Of a stretch of DNA of 64,000 bases, positions 12,601-23,719 are shown in pieces. The notes below the pieces were generated by a model, which worked only from the letters and a program-made list of their open reading frames with translations, was not told the origin of the DNA and searched no databases. Origin of the DNA: Chrysogorgia sp. JL179-B06. Taxonomy: Eukaryota > Cnidaria > Anthozoa > Scleralcyonacea > Chrysogorgiidae. The stretch is taken from NCBI GenBank assembly GCA_035772405.1, contig JAYKKM010000048.1, forward strand, positions 1,181,001 to 1,245,000. Reading direction: 5' to 3'. Both the position numbers and the translations under genes were made by a program. Position 1 is the stretch's first letter; each line of letters starts with the position of its first letter.

Positions 12601-15600
12601 GGAACTTTATGAATGACGCGCTACGTACCAATGTTTTTGTTCGATATCAACCTGAAACTGTTGCCTGTGCTTGTATATTCCTCTCTGCTAGACAATTGAA
12701 GGTAATGGTGGTCATTGTGATGGTGTTGTTGATATTGATGGTGATATTGGTAGTGATTGGTGTTAGTGATGATGGTGTTAGTGATAGTGATGGTGACTGT
12801 TGCCTGTGCTTGTATATTCCTCTCTGCTAGACAATTGAAGGTAATGGTGGTCATTGTGATGGTAGTGACGGTGTTATTGATAGTGATGATGGCGGTGACT
12901 GGTGATATTGGGAGTGATAGTGGTGATGATGGTGGTGACTGGTGATATTGGTAGTGATGGTGGTGATGATGATGCTGGTGAGTGGTAATATTGTTAGTGA
13001 TGGTGATAATGGTAGTGATGGTTGTGGTGATAATGGCAGGGATGGTTATAATGATTATTGTAGTAATGGTGATAATGATACTGATAATGATGACATTGAT
13101 GATGCTGATCATAAGGATAATGATTGTGGTAATAATGATTGTGGTAATGATGATGGTGATAAAATGGTGATGATGGTGATAATGATTATGGTGATCATAT
13201 AGTGATGATGATGGTGATAATGATGATTATGGTGATAATGATGGTGATAATGATAATGATAATGGTGGTAATGATAATGGTGATAATATAAGTTTTTCAA
13301 AAACAAGGTTTTATCTTCCCTCCAGATTCCTCTACCTTCACGGCCTCCATGGTGGGAACTTTTTGATGGTAAAATTCAAGATATTGAAGTAAGTTCGTTA
13401 TTCACAAAGGCTTATAATAAAAAAAAATTCCGAAAATAAAAGTTTGACAATGACTTTGACAATGACTTTCATAATCGTCTTCTCTTAACTTGAATCTTGA
13501 GTTGACAAGATGGAGTTTGTTTCCTGCTTTATTTTCTTGAGTTGTTGACGGCGAAGGCCCCTGTGGACCCATGTCAGAGGGAATGACATTGGTGTATCTT
13601 GCATGACTTCCGACAACCTTTCTACTTCAGTCTGTTGGATAAAGTATTAACCCCCATGTATTTATCTCATCTCTTAACTTTTCTTTCCTCTTATAGGATG
13701 TCTGTCTTACCTTATTACGACTGTATATGCGACCAAAGGTCAGTACTGTACTTGGAAACTGAGAAACTATACAGAGAAACATTAGCGTTCCTCCTAAAAC
13801 CTTACACTTCCTAATAATAACAACAACTTTAGTTAAAGTGCCGCTAACCTCAAAATTTTTATTGTCTTATTTGGAAGAACACGTCACACATGCATAATGA
13901 GTTATCAGAGAATGTTATGCTCCCATTAATTTTGACGTCATTGAGTGATAGAAACACTTTGAAAAGAAATCAAGGGTTTCTTTGTGTAGTGTTTCGCTCA
14001 CTCAATCCCGCAATCAGACCAAACATGGCGGCCATCAATTTACAAAAATACGATAAACAAAGCCGAATTTCTCTAAAACTAAAATTACTAAAACGATTAG
14101 CAGAAAACTAATACCATTCTCATGTAAGGTGACAAAGAACTTTCATTTAAGAAACACTTGTTTTGAAGGTGGAGTGTCCCTTTAAAGTGTCTATGAAGTG
14201 AAAAATTCGCTAGCTTTTTTTTTACTGTAACGGACAAAGTAGCACGGCAGGATCATTCACTGAAAATTTCAAGTGAATCTGCTGCATAGTCTTCGAGCTA
14301 TCAACTCTCAAAGTTTGACATGGCTAAATGTTTTTGGTGAAATCTGAAACGCGCGCTTCATTGTCTTGTGACGTATGCAGATGTACGTAAGTACATACAA
14401 TGGATTTGAACATTAATGATCCACCTACATACGTCATATACCACATATATTCAATCCCAGTCTTTCCCTATTTTGTAACGTGAAACTATATGCCAATAGA
14501 CACACTTTGAGAGTTGATAGCTCGAAGACTATGCAGCAGATTCACTTGAAATTTTCAGTGAACGATCCTGCCGTGCTACTTTGTTCGTTAGAGCAAAAAG
14601 AATGCTGGCGATTTTTTCACTTCATAGACACTTTGGAGTGTTTCTTTAAACCTTAGACCACTAACAATATTATAAACAATGTTTTCTTTCTGTTTCTTCC
14701 TGCAGGTTTCCTTACAAACTCTAAACAAAGCTGTTGACCGGATCAAGAAAAATCTACCACACAAGAAATCAAAGACGACTACAGGTGCTACCGGTGAGAA
14801 AACTAACAAATCCAGTGGCCCAACATTCTCTCAACCAGGTAACCAACGAGACGCGGTAACCTTGCCAAAGGGAGGGGGGGTGGTTAGATGCGTCACAGTT
14901 GACACCCCCAGGATGTACGTCACGTAAACAAGAACGAAGAAAAGTCCGAAGTTGATGGATGAAATGGAGGTTGTTGTGGATCAATGGGAAGGGAATGGGA
15001 TTATTATGCACGAAAAGTGGCCACGTCATGCTCCCGTTGCCCCAATGGCTATCGTCCAGCTTGCTGACACATCACCCCTCCCTTGGAAATCCCTGGCAAA
15101 TGTAGTTCCCCCATTGGATTTACTTTCTTTTCCCTGCGCAGGGAAGACTGCAGCGGCGGTCATCCACTGATCTCGAAAGAAGACTGGATCGAGCAACTAT
15201 TGTTCAGAAAATGAAGCCGGAAGTCCGCCATTACTAAGGGACCAGCTGAGGATCCCATGAGGTTTTTTGTTGAATTATGTGCTCTTACCATCGACAAAAT
15301 AAAATAATTTTACTATAAAAAGGACCAGAAGACATTTTTACAATTACTGGGTAAAACAATTCATGGCCTACCTACAGATTTACTGCGACTTTGGTCCCTT
15401 AGTAATGGCCGCCGTTGGCTATAATTATCCAGTGAGAGAAGCCTAATATGAGATGTCAAATTAGGTTCAGGATTTTATGCATTTAATGTTAACAAAGAAA
15501 CTATATTCGCCAGACACTAAACCTATTTCGCGAGCGTCACAGTTTGATTTGCTTGCAAACTCGGAGCTTCTTGAATGATCTCTCGTCAATTTACATTATG

Positions 15601-17044
15601 TAAATATGCAAGCTTCAAAATCAGCTCATCAGATACAATAGAAAGCTCAATGCTATCCTATTTTTGAGATCAGTGCGGTCATCTTCATAGTCAAGATTAT
15701 CATATTCAGAGTCAAGAATATCAGTTGATGTTTGTTGAAGACTACAACTATCTGGACGATCAAATTAACATTTCCCAATGATACTCCTTCATTGTTTTTT
15801 GTTTATTGGCGAAAACATTTTTGAGTTTCAAAAATCATGTAACTATTTCTTCCTTAGGTTCGCCTTACTCTAACCCCTCTCCAGTAACCGACGCAACGAA
15901 GTCACGTGGCGGGGATGTCAAGAAAAATGGCAGCAGTAAACCCATGAGGTACTCAATCAACTATTATTATTTGTAGATACTCTACAAATATACTGATAAT
16001 GTTGTACAAATGTAGTTCACATGAAAGATCTTGCTGACTTTAGTTTATTTCCAAAGTTTCAGCATTCCTATCAATTTAGTTCAGAAGACATGGCTAATTG
16101 AAGTTGAAAATTTGAGGATTTTGACGCCATATTGGTTTTGAAAATATGACGTCATTGAGTGATTCTTTATCGACAGTGGAGTTGTGTTGATGGCGATCAC
16201 ATAGCGATAGCTGTTGTGAGTGCTCTTTGGACGAAAATTAGTCGAATTATTTAGTTCCTCATGCAGGAAAGTAGAGGAGCTTCTTAGGCATAATACGAGA
16301 TAGAATCACTCAGACCTCAGTGACATCATATTTGAGAAACAAATATGGCGTCGAAATTGGACAAACTCTCCAACTTCAACTAGCCATATCTTCTTGACTA
16401 AATTGATAGGAATGCTGAAACTTTGGAAATAAACTAAAGTCAGTAAGATCTTTTATATAAACTACATTTGTATTTTGACTGAAGTATCCTTTAAACTCGT
16501 TAATCATTAAAATATTGTTCTTATTTTTATTCTTAGTTCAAAAACTAAATCGACAAAGAAATCTAGTAAAACGTCTGAAACGCGAAGAGAAACGAAAAAC
16601 CTGAAAACTGCAAGCAGATCTCTCAGTCCCGCACACGAGAAATCCCACAGTTCATCAGAGGCAGAAAGCGAGGAGTCTGGTAATAGCAGCGACAGCGATA
16701 CCGCAAGTGCTGACAGCGGTAGCTCCACCGAGGAGAGCCGTAGGAAAAAAACGAAAATCGCTCAGCAGTCACGTCGGCCTCGGGAACAAGTCGAGGACCG
16801 AGGAAAACACGGAGATACCCGATCGGATGCCGACCGGAAATTATATAAATCGAAAAACGATACGAACTCTTACCGAAGGGCACGCGACAGAAGCCGATCG
16901 CCTTACCGAAGAAGCCGAAGTCGGGAGAGAAGGGGTACTAAGTTGAAGGATAAATACGAACGGAGAGGGGACATCATGGGACCAATGAGTAGAAACGGGG
17001 AATATAGTGTAGGGGATAAGTACGAGAAGCGCGGACGAAGATAA
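653..17044 (+). CDS. CCNL1: cyclin L (spliced, 11 coding exons, 486 aa)
   Basis: Cyclin L pairs with CDK11-type kinases in the nucleus and acts in pre-mRNA splicing and transcription (family knowledge). Exons: 653-847, 944-1018, 2475-2584, 11053-11137, 12411-12514, 12602-12701, 13326-13388, 13697-13738, 14706-14793, 15858-15948, 16537-17044. All junctions are GT-AG, phases match, and the total is 1461 nt including TAA. The ATG at 653 is chosen because the next residues lead straight into the conserved segment [18 protein letters not shown]. Two cyclin folds span about residues 40-260, with [33 protein letters not shown] and [17 protein letters not shown]. The C-terminal ~200 residues are Lys/Ser/Arg-rich with a short RS stretch ([14 protein letters not shown]), less RS-rich than vertebrate cyclin L. 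It is convergent with NCAPD2. Intron 3 is 8.5 kb of repeats. The sequence cannot separate CCNL1 from CCNL2, so the symbol means the family. Confidence 0.95.
1414..1572. repeat. fold-back element, copy 1
   Basis: The arms are inverted repeats starting near AACAAATA..CATTTTGCC and including GTTCAGTTATA..GCACAGA and GTGGTAAGAAC. A second copy of the family lies at 46866-47015. This is consistent with a short non-autonomous (MITE-like) element. Confidence 0.65.
1645..1712. repeat. 20-bp tandem repeat
   Basis: Just over three copies of a unit reading ATGATCTGACGTGATTTGAC. Confidence 0.7.
2834..2943. repeat. inverted repeat of about 110 bp
   Basis: GTCAGGTCAGCACTAGATCC at the left is mirrored by GGGATCTAATGCCGACCTAC at the right, with further pairing around AAACTCCAAA / TTTGGAGTTT. 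Confidence 0.55.
3137..3440. repeat. direct duplication of about 160 bp
   Basis: Two adjacent copies start at AGGAATAGGTCACACTTTG (3137 and 3297) and share GTGCGCTAACACTCCAAGTG and TTATGCATG. They are diverged by point changes and small gaps. Confidence 0.6.
4599..4925. repeat. direct repeat, about 185-bp spacing
   Basis: ACCTGCAATTTTGAGAGTAT begins two similar ~135-bp segments (4599 and 4784), each running through CATGGAGTTCATTTGTCG. It is followed by an imperfect AACAATGTTG-rich inverted repeat (4930-5045). Confidence 0.6.
5125..5690. repeat. degenerate tandem array with ~60-bp units
   Basis: Repeats of CAAGTCCACCTCTTTCAAG, CCATCTCTTTTGAGTTC and GTCCGAATCATTCCGAATC in varying order. Copies differ in length and content. 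Confidence 0.65.
5849..5990. repeat. 16-bp tandem repeat, about 9 copies
   Basis: Nearly perfect copies of TCATCAGCCTATTGGT. The final codons of the antisense repeat ORF (see 6128-7842) fall inside this array. Confidence 0.85.
6128..7842. repeat. 21-bp minisatellite in cyclin L intron 3
   Basis: About 75-80 units of TCCGAGTTCCGTCTAGACGA plus one base, with variants TCTGTGGAGAC, TCTGTGTAGAC and CTAGAATTG. The unit is a multiple of 3 and two of its frames lack stops. One frame on each strand is therefore open for more than 1.5 kb: 7-aa repeats DESEFRL on + and SRRNSDS on -. On the minus strand the frame leaves the array into a 40-residue unique tail with a hydrophobic stretch ([17 protein letters not shown], stop at 5969). 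No ATG starts this frame. Variants form a higher-order pattern of alternating CTAGACG and TGTGGAG units. An outlying piece lies at 8028-8110. Confidence 0.9.
7843..8027. mobile_element. AT-rich insertion splitting the 21-bp minisatellite
   Basis: A 185-bp AT-rich block starting with (ATA)n interrupts the 21-bp array, which resumes at about 8028. The simple (TAA)n edge suggests a retroposed fragment, but no coding or diagnostic sequence is visible. Confidence 0.35.
8718..10460. repeat. 1.75-kb polypyrimidine/polypurine tract in cyclin L intron 3
   Basis: The + strand is almost only C and T (CTCCTCCTTCCCTTCTCC and similar). Higher-order units of about 75-100 bp around TCCTTGTCTTCCTCCTTTTC recur at 9700-10080. 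Strand polarity switches to purine for about 60 bp near 10340-10398 and then returns. The long open frames here are products of composition (Ser/Pro/Leu/Phe or Arg/Glu/Lys only) and not genes. Such tracts can form triplex (H-DNA). Confidence 0.9.
11205..11886. repeat. 101-bp minisatellite, cyclin L intron 4
   Basis: About 7 partly rearranged copies containing ACAACTAAACTGTTCTTCCT, AGAGGTCTAGTAAGGACC and GGGTCTAGTGTTAGTGTAGG. The same unit forms the large array in NCAPD2 intron 7 (32278-34245). Confidence 0.9.
11891..12345. mobile_element. TTAA-flanked fold-back element
   Basis: Long near-perfect arms: TTAAAGGACATTGGCAAC at the left and GTTGCCAATGTCCTTTAA at the right. Arms of about 180 bp contain CTGACGTCAG and CATATCAAACAAACTG. 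TTAA at both ends suggests a piggyBac-type MITE. It ends 66 bp before cyclin L exon 5. Confidence 0.7.
12657..12863 (+). repeat. tandem duplication of the cyclin L exon 6 end and its splice donor
   Basis: A 68-bp segment (12657-12724) that includes the last 45 nt of exon 6, the donor and 23 nt of intron is repeated exactly at 12796-12863, 139 bp away. Using the second donor would shift frame and add a stop. Confidence 0.9.
12864..13290. repeat. GATGGT/GATAAT simple repeat in cyclin L intron 6
   Basis: Trinucleotide-like array of GAT, GGT and AAT units on the + strand. Its complement resembles the ATC/ACC array in the transporter copy B intron 2. Confidence 0.8.
13833..14185. mobile_element. 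TTAA-type MITE-like element
   Basis: Starts TTAAAGTGCCGCTAACCTC and ends GGAGTGTCCCTTTAA, imperfect inverted ends. The left part resembles the element at 54235-54720. Confidence 0.45.
14183..14636. mobile_element. fold-back element in cyclin L intron 8
   Basis: Arms of about 130 bp: AAGTGTCTATGAAGTGAAAAA against TTTTTCACTTCATAGACACTT, and GCATAGTCTTCGAGCTATC against its complement. It sits directly next to the preceding element. Confidence 0.7.
14794..15857 (+). other. cyclin L intron 9
   Basis: This intron is mainly a copy of the GACTGGAT-TIR element (15182-15660), with GC-richer unrecognised sequence before it. No coding exon is seen. Confidence 0.5.
15182..15660 (+). mobile_element. GACTGGAT-TIR element, copy 1
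   Basis: Starts GACTGGATCGAGCAACTATT and runs through ATGAAGCCGGAAGTCCGCC and TGGCCGCCGTTGGCT to CAATAGAAAGCTCAA. Other copies are at 52549-52995, 55352-55715 and 59168-59645. The most intact copy (59168-59645) shows imperfect terminal inverted repeats, so this is probably a non-autonomous DNA transposon of about 480 bp. Confidence 0.7.
16007..16494. mobile_element. TTAA-type fold-back element, family B copy 1
   Basis: ACAAATGTAGTTCACATGAA at the left pairs with the complement at the right, which ends CAAAATAC-type sequence then GAAGTATCCTTTAA. The arms include TATGACGTCA. A sister copy is at 20784-21281. Confidence 0.7.
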
Positions 17045-17246
17045 CGTCGTCGGGTTTATGAAAATGGCGGCCATTTTTTTGTATTCGTTTTTTCATTACT
17101 TTGCGGTTTCTCGAACTGATGAATTGTGTTTTATATCCAGACTACGTGACACAGTGCTTTGCTAAACAAAATCAATGGTGGACTAAGGTTTTCGTAACTC
17201 TAATAGAACAAAATAATTCAGGTTTGTACAAAGAATGCTGTAAAAA

Positions 17247-17252
17247 AATAAA
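17247..17252 (+). terminator. polyadenylation signal AATAAA for cyclin L
   Basis: A canonical AATAAA lies 203 nt after the cyclin L stop codon and is followed by a T/G-rich stretch. It is the first canonical signal downstream of the stop. Confidence 0.6.
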
Positions 17253-17895
17253 CCATTATATGTGTTAGTTCTGCAGTGACAACAAACGACTTTTTACGGG
17301 TGGCGATTGTAGTAAGGGGTGTCCATTTATGAATCAAGGGCTGGCTGTTCAAAGACTGCATAAGGAACCGGTAATTATTTATGGTAGGGCGAAGAGAAAA
17401 TGGTTGGGTAACTGAAAATTCTAAGACCTAATGTTCGCTAAAAAAAATCACTTCTCTGAAAGGTTGGGTAACAAAATTTTCATGACTATTTACATAAAAA
17501 AATTAAGAGTATTTAAAATTGGAATCTCATTATCAGTTCTCCTTAGTCATGATTGCACATACATTAGCTTTTATTATATTCCTCTCCTTGGATTCTTGCT
17601 CCGTATAGGGAGATAATCTGAAAGTTAATACGGTAGGATCTATAAGAACGACGACTTCAGACATTGCTAACTTACAACCTATATGATTTTTGAGTAAACT
17701 TATAATTTCCAAATATGTTTAAAAAGTTTGCCCCCATTCCGCAGTATATCGTGAAACTATCTTCTAGTTTTATAGCCTCGGACATTCTCACAAAGAATGG
17801 ACACAAGCCAATGAACTTACTTATCTCACATACTTATCTCATTTCTCTGTAACTCATGTCAGCAGACACATGCACGCATTACGGACCTATTTTTG

Positions 17896-17901
17896 TTTAA
17901 T
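17896..17901 (-). terminator. candidate ATTAAA polyadenylation signal for NCAPD2
   Basis: On the minus strand ATTAAA lies about 127 nt after the NCAPD2 stop. A canonical AATAAA occurs only further on (17570-17575). Which one is used cannot be read from sequence. Confidence 0.3.
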
Positions 17902-18027
17902 TCAAATAACACTAAAATCAACACTGGAATAAAAAATATATAATTGCAGAGATCAACTCATTTCAAAGTTATCTTACACGATCGGTATAAATATTCTTGG
18001 CAAAATAAGAATTCTAGAATTTTAAAA

Positions 18028-21000
18028 TCATGTCTGCAATTGTCTTTTCTTTCGTGCTGATTGCGTGTTCTTGGCCTTCTGGGTACTTTTACCCGATGGG
18101 ATATTTGGGTTGAGGTTCTCGTCATCCGAGACCTCCGAATCGACGTCATCACAAACATCTTCCCAGTCTTTCTCGTCAAACGTATTCAACGACTCGTCAT
18201 CGCTTTCGAACTCGATTACTTTTTTCTTGCTCTTTTTCGTCGACTTCTTCGCCGTCTGCGGTTTGCGCTTCGGGATATCTTCGGACTCCGAGTTGTCTTT
18301 CCGACGCCGTGACGCTGGTGTCCGACCTCGCCTCGATTTGTCTACGAAAGGAGAGAAAAGGTTTATTTGAAAGGCTTGGTATCGCACAGCTGCATTTTTT
18401 TGATGATTGATAATCTGTTCTAGTGCGCTTACTTGATGCTGGCGTCGTCAACGATTTCCCGACGAGGACCCGAGCTGCGGCCGAAGCCTGGTTCGCGCGT
18501 TCGTAGCCAGCTTCGTCATCTACCCCTTTTTCGTGACAACTTGCAATCCGACCTTCGAGCTCTTCGACGACAACCTGAAAATTTAGACAAGAAAAAGGTT
18601 AACATTCAGAAATAATATTCAATTGAGTTTTTAGAAAGGAACTTCCAGTTCAGTTCAAAATATAGTATAAAAGTAAACTCTTCCTGTTTATGGTTAACAT
18701 GGATAACTAGGATAAACAGGAAACTAAGGATAATTAGGATTAAAGTGGATTGGTGAGCGTAACAAAGGGTTGACCCTGAAGACGTCACATATAGATCAGG
18801 GCTTTCTCTTAGTTCTGAAGTAGGTGACTGTTCCAATGAAGTACCCGTCAGTGTGAGACATGGGCCTTCACAGAATGTCGCAGCATTGAAATGTTCGGTT
18901 TGGAAGTCGGGTTAATCAGCGGTATATCAGAGCTTGCGCCCCATGTCCAAGCAAAATCGTCTCTGAAGGTTTGTTTTCATCGACCGCACCCCTAGCCTCA
19001 TTCGCAGCGTTCTTTGCGGGGGCGAGACGGCCCGCAAAGAACGCCTGTGAAGGAGGTTACCGGCACCCCTGGCACCTCGAGACACTCACCTTCATTTCTG
19101 GTTTCGCAAACTTCTTGCACTTTCCAATGATAGTAGTGAAGAAGCCATAGACGTCTTTTTCAGACAGCTTATCTTGGAAACAGGCGAAGTTTTCTTGCAG
19201 CTTCCTCACACCTCGTTCGTTGTAGGAAAGTTGAGCAAGACAGAAGGCGAGGTCGCGCCATTGACGTTCAGTCCTAGGAACATACGATATATATTTTAAT
19301 ACCTTTCAGTTTTGAGGGTTGGTATCAGGGTTCAAACTTAGGAAAACACTTCCTAACGATGAACAGGACGTATAAAGAAGGCCTTGTTCATAATTTAAAC
19401 TGCCTGTCTCACGTTTGGGGATTTTACGTATCCATAATATATATTGTCAGCCGAAAATTTCATCTTCGTGCAGTTTTTCGTTGTCAAAGTTATCGGATGT
19501 GATGTCACAAGAGGCATTCCAAACCAGTTTTCTTTTGTTTGCCACAAAATTCCTCTTGTGACATCACATCCGATAACTTTAACAGCAAAAAAACTCCATG
19601 AAGATGAAATTTTCGGCTGACAAGATATATTATGATTTTGCTCAGGAAGACCCAAATATTACGAATATTTCAAACACTCATTAATAATTCATGAGGAAAA
19701 GACAAAAGCAAATCACTACCGTATCGTGTCTTTAAATGTGATAAAGATTCGTCCTCTGATTTACATAAACTTTATCTTTGATTTTCTCGGCTTAGACAAC
19801 ATTGATTTTCAAAATTACTACGCCAATGAACTTATCAAATGGGTCGTGTTTGAAGCCGTTTAATAAACTCGCAGCACGTGTTTTATCAGATCTAAAACAC
19901 TCGGGCTACGCCCTCGTGTTTTATATCTGATAAAACACTGCTGCTCGTTTATTAAACAATACGTAAAATTCCCAAACGTGATAGCCACTTTTAAAACTTG
20001 AATAACATAAAAAGTTGATTCAATTGCATGATTCCCAATGCGGAGATAATAATTAAAGACACACAATCACGTACAAGATGATCGCTGAGGAATAGTCCGG
20101 GCCGGATTTAGACACCTGGAGCCCCCTGGGTATATTTACAGTCATCCATAAAGTATATTTTCAAGTACACAAAATCTGAATAAGATGAATATCTTATGTC
20201 TGTTCCACTAACTGCTACTACTACAGGCACTCACAAATACGTTTTCCTTACAAAACAAGAGAGATTCGAAGCAGTTGCCCTCGTTGTTACCTGGTCGCTC
20301 TGAAGCGATGACATAGTTTCTCGACTAGACTTTCACATTGGCGGTCTTTCTGAATGTACGAGAACAAATATCTACGAAGGAAAGTATCCAAATTAGGTAA
20401 AAAAAGATTGTTTAACTGTTAATAAAACGTGTTGTGCTACGTAGGTAGTGTAGAAATACAAATCAAATATCTAAAAAGGTTGGTGTACTGCCGAAAATAG
20501 CGCCGTGTAAGTTGTCTAACGTTTCGAGTGAAGGACCTTCGTCAGAGAGTGTTTCACTTCAACTTACACGCTATTTCGGCAGTACACCAACCTTTTTAGA
20601 TATTTGATTTGTAGTTTAAATGTTACGTTCCCGTAAACTATACCTACCTCATAATATTTCTAAATGGCTCTTCCTGAATCCCAGTGTCAGGATCAGACAG
20701 TCTACTTATCACATCAGGAAGAATGTTATAGACAGCATTGCCCTGGAAAAAGAAGAAATTTATACCGCTATAGAAATAAATAGTTAAAGAGATACTCCAG
20801 CCAAAATACAAATGTAGTTCATGTGAAAGATCTTACTGACTTTAGGTTATTTCCAAAGTTTCAGCATTCCTATCAATTTAGTTAAGAAGATATGGCTAGT
20901 TGAAGTTGAAAATTTGAGGATTTTGACGCCATATTGGTTTTGAAAATATGACGTCTTGAACGCTTCTTTATCGGCAGTGGAGTTGATTTGAAGGCGATCA

Positions 21001-23653
21001 CATAGTGGTAGCTGTTGTGAATGCTCTTTGGACGAAAATTAGTCGAAATAAACTATTTAGTTCCTCGTACAGGAAAGTAGAGGAGATTCTTAGGTATAAT
21101 ACGAGATAGAATCACTCAGTGACGTCATATTTGAGAAACAAATATGGCGTCGAAATTGGACAAGCTCTCCATCTTCAATTAGCCATATCTTATTAACTAA
21201 ATTGATAGGAATGCTGAAACTTCGGAAATAAACTAAAGTCAGTAAGATCTTTCACATGAACTACATTTGTATTTTGGTTAACTACTTCGCACGGGTCAAA
21301 GGGGATGATGCGCACGCGAGGAGACGCGCGGGAAGGACACGCGGGGATGGGGTCGCGCGAGACGATTGGAGAAGATTACCTTCTTCGAAAGTTCGAGGAA
21401 GAATAATTTTGCGAGGTCAGCAATTCTTGGATCCTTGTCCTCGAGACACGTGGCCATTTCACTAATCTGACCTTTGACCTTGACCATGTCGTTGAGAATC
21501 AAGTGCGTGAGAACCATCAGCGTGTTCTTCCGAACCTGACACGATTCATCTCGAAGTCTAGCGAGAGAAAAACAAAATACTTTTGAGGATGGCGGAGAAG
21601 TAGTAAGGGGTGTCAACTTACGACCGTAAGAAAGTCGTTGTACACATATGTAACCTTCACTCTATCATCTGTGTCAATGTAGCTCAATAGTTAGAGCATC
21701 TCACTAGTCATCAGAAGGTTACAGGTTGTACACATATGTAACCTTCACTCTACCATCTTAGTCCATGTTGCTCAATGGTTAGAGCATCTCACTGGTCATG
21801 ATTAAATTTTAACTCAGGATTAGCGCTAATCGGTGGTTGAACAACCGGCCCCAGAAGGTTACAGGTTGTACAGTGTACACATATGTGACCATGTCTCTGA
21901 GCGTTTCACCGGGAATCAAAAGCTGGTTCGTTTATCCATACTATCGTAAGAATATAAGCTTAAGTAACATTCTACAATGACAATGTAACTCAATAAACTT
22001 TAATTCACCTTGCGTAAAGGTTTGCTGTCCATGGCTCTATCATGTTGGGAAAACGAAACGTGAGATCACCAAGGGAGATGATTGTGTTGGCGCGAATGAT
22101 TGCATGAGGACTCTATAAAGAAAGATACAGAGGTAACAAACAGAGGTATAAAACGAGAGTGGTAATATAAAGGAACTGGAATGAGTTGACGTTTCTGGTG
22201 AAGGGCCTTCTTCTTACGAAACGTTAGACCTCCTACACATTATTTCGGCAGTACACCAATTTTTTATTTAGTTATTATATTTATCACTCTTTTTAGGTGA
22301 ACGGAATACCCCAACGTGGCTAGAAGCCCAATTGATAGGGGTTCCGAGGGCCTACGATTTAAGGTCGTTATCCGAGAAGACCCGAAAGTCTTACCATTTG
22401 CTGATATTATTGCAAAGGCAGCACTTTCTCCTCAATTATTTTTAAGACCCCGAGTGGTGGTCTGACACAGGATTTGAACCTGTGTCTCCCAGCTCATAGA
22501 CATGTATGGTAACCTGCAGTATAGACCAACATTTGTATTTATATGCTAAGCATTGCTACCTACGGAGCAGAACACTTTTATATATTGCTAATTAGATATA
22601 CTTTACTCAACAGTGCCCTTCATTGTATTTTAACTTTGATGAAGGGCCTCCCTTTCTGGAAATGTCTGTCTCTCTTGAAAGATAAAAACTGCTTGGCGTA
22701 ATAAGTATTTACGTTGGTAGAATTTCTCACCTTCTCCAAGATCGTAAACAACAGCTGCAGATTTTTCTCACAGAATTCCGAGCTGAAATAAAAAAACAAC
22801 ATAATATCTTCACTCATTTGTTTATGCGAATGTGAAAATTGTTTAATAGTATGGCAAACCATACTGACCATCATTTTTGAAGAACGTGCGAAGCAACAGT
22901 ATGAAAGACTTCACAATGATTACATGCTTTGGTATACCATTTTGTTATTACATTCAAAATCACAAGATCCCTTCTGCGTTTTGACTTGGTCAAAATGTTT
23001 TTAACTGGCTTCATCGTAACCTTACACTGAGTCTTGGTAGCTCAATGGTTAGAGTGTCTCACTGGCAATCAGAAGGTTACAGGTTCGATTCCTGTCCGGG
23101 ACTCAGAAACATTTTTCTCAGGATACGAGCTTAATGATCGTCCATGTATCGTCTGTAGCATTGGACTTTTTATAAAAGTTAGATGTCACTGTATCACGGC
23201 TATATCACGGTGCAGATATTACTATCTTACAGCCACGGTAATGTTGCTGTGTATTGTACTATCTTACATGTAATCACGGTGATATCGCTCAAGGGCTAAG
23301 TCCAAGCTCTACAGAAGCTAATTATGACACTTAACTTACCTAACCATCATGAATTTTGCCAAAGCCAAGGAAGCTGCAGCTCTCAGTTGAGGTTCGACGT
23401 ACTTCGTTGGATTATTACACACGGTGATGATCAATGGACTCAAAATTGACAACAAATTGTTTCCTACGGATAAGATCGTGAAAAATAGATGACAAAAAGT
23501 CGTCTGCAATGTCTTGTTATTGACTCATGGTGTTATCAATAACTGTAGTTATAATTTAGACATCCACTAGAGATATGTATTATCCCCATTCGCTTTCGTC
23601 GTATGGGCTCATATACGACTCCAGCTTATGGTATAATTGTGTGAGAACTGCAC

Positions 23654-23719
<66 letters not shown>

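Larger units (their letters stand above)
17045..18027. other. convergent intergenic region / 3' UTRs
   Basis: The tail-to-tail region between cyclin L (+) and NCAPD2 (-) holds the cyclin L polyadenylation signal and a candidate variant signal for NCAPD2. No other coding exon or recognised repeat is seen here. Confidence 0.6.

Noticed and set aside
23031..23103. Functional tRNA-Ala(GGC) gene
   Set aside because: Anticodon stem mismatch, unusual eukaryotic anticodon and clear relatives among tRNA-like repeats point to a SINE head.
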